Shown: piece after piece, positions 30,422 to 30,779 of the stretch
How positions within the stretch are numbered: the stretch's first letter is position 1
Layout of the letters: each line of letters starts with the position of its first letter
Assembly (NCBI RefSeq): GCF_000204055.1
Contig: NW_006768838.1
Coordinates: forward strand, 298,382 to 329,160
Direction of reading: 5' to 3'
Source of the DNA: Melampsora larici-populina 98AG31
Lineage: Eukaryota > Basidiomycota > Pucciniomycetes > Pucciniales > Melampsoraceae
DNA length: 30,779 bases
Notes under the pieces: generated by a model
What the model was told of the DNA's origin: nothing
Database searches by the model: none
What the model saw: the letters and a program-made list of their open reading frames with translations, nothing else
Program-made: the position numbers and the translations under genes

Positions 30422-30446
30422 AATGAGAAGTTGAATGACCCAATTA

Positions 30447-30779
30447 CACTACAAGAAAGATAATATTTTCTGGGCAGAAAATTAAATTATTGATACACAA
30501 AAATATTGAGAGGCCAGGAGAAGGGCAAAAAATAAATAAAAATATGCATCTTGTTCCCTGCGGTGAGAGCTTCACTCTCCATATTTTTCCATATTTTTAC
30601 AGTCCGTATTGATAAGTGTACTAACAATAAACCTTCACAATCATCCAATTACAACCTGTAACAAGCACTGAGATTTGGCTCATTAGTGTTTAGAGAAACT
30701 TTTGATTTCTGAAAATACTCATAACTTTTTCAATTCCGGTCCAAAACGCTCGATTTTGGGTGCATTGGTAAGCTGGAGT
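30447..30779 (+). mobile_element. 5' end of a second CACTA-type element (runs off the window)
   Basis: It begins CACTACAAGAAAG, the classic CACTA terminus, then has a hairpin ATTTTCTG-GG-CAGAAAAT at 30465-30482. Downstream it shares blocks with the element at 17644: a TATGxAxCTTGTTCC block, GTACTAACAAT, CCTGTAACAA, AGATTTGGC/ATTTGGC and AACTTTTxCAxTTCCG. So it belongs to the same family or a sister one. It lies 25 bp after the recombinase stop, probably inside the 3' end of YR copy 2. The rest is not in the window. Confidence 0.75.

Overview
The window looks like a transposon-rich stretch of a fungal nuclear genome, most likely a basidiomycete of the rust type (Pucciniales); the taxon is inferred. 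Evidence: short GT-AG introns (54-95 bp in most cases) with CTRAY-like branch points, copia and gypsy elements primed by what looks like fungal initiator tRNA-Met, a PIF/Harbinger element with a Myb-like companion ORF, and tyrosine-recombinase (YR, DIRS-like) retrotransposons. No intact host gene is seen. The one recognisable cellular gene, an isoleucyl-tRNA synthetase, is a fragment captured inside a transposon.

Layout. 1-7120: a degraded Ty3/gypsy element on the minus strand (5' LTR 5608-7120, PBS 5594-5606, gag 5256-3324, pol from about 3318 to the window edge). It is broken by a copia 3' end plus LTR (about 205-1042), a solo LTR with a perfect 5-bp target-site duplication (TSD) (4039-4419), and a fold-back MITE inside its LTR (6140-6350). 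About 7560-12739: a PIF/Harbinger-like element with Myb-like ORF1 on + (7770-11015) and transposase on - (12739-11674). ORF1 is interrupted by a 1152-bp TIR element (8822-9973, 7-bp TSD) carrying the IleRS fragment. The transposase is cut off by a gypsy-type LTR end at 12740. 12790-15093: no supported gene. 15094-19867: a + strand copia element, nearly intact to mid-RT, with a CACTA-type MITE (17644-18459) in its integrase. 19868-24534 and 24535-30446: two related YR retrotransposons in head-to-tail array; copy 1 lacks the recombinase, copy 2 has Gag, RT-RNase H and YR. 30447-end: the start of a second CACTA-type element.

How it fits together: this is a nested-insertion record. In three cases (solo LTR in gag, TIR element in ORF1, CACTA element in integrase) removing the insert plus one TSD copy restores the interrupted frame, which fixes the boundaries. 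The most interesting observations are: (i) a copia LTR followed by a second copy of its own R-U5 from which two GT-AG introns are precisely missing; (ii) a gene-capturing TIR element holding IleRS exons and an intron; (iii) both YR elements end Gag with a TAA that lies inside a GTAAGT 5' splice site, so splicing could decide between Gag and Gag-Pol; (iv) terminal hairpins in two CACTA elements that keep their fold while their bases differ.
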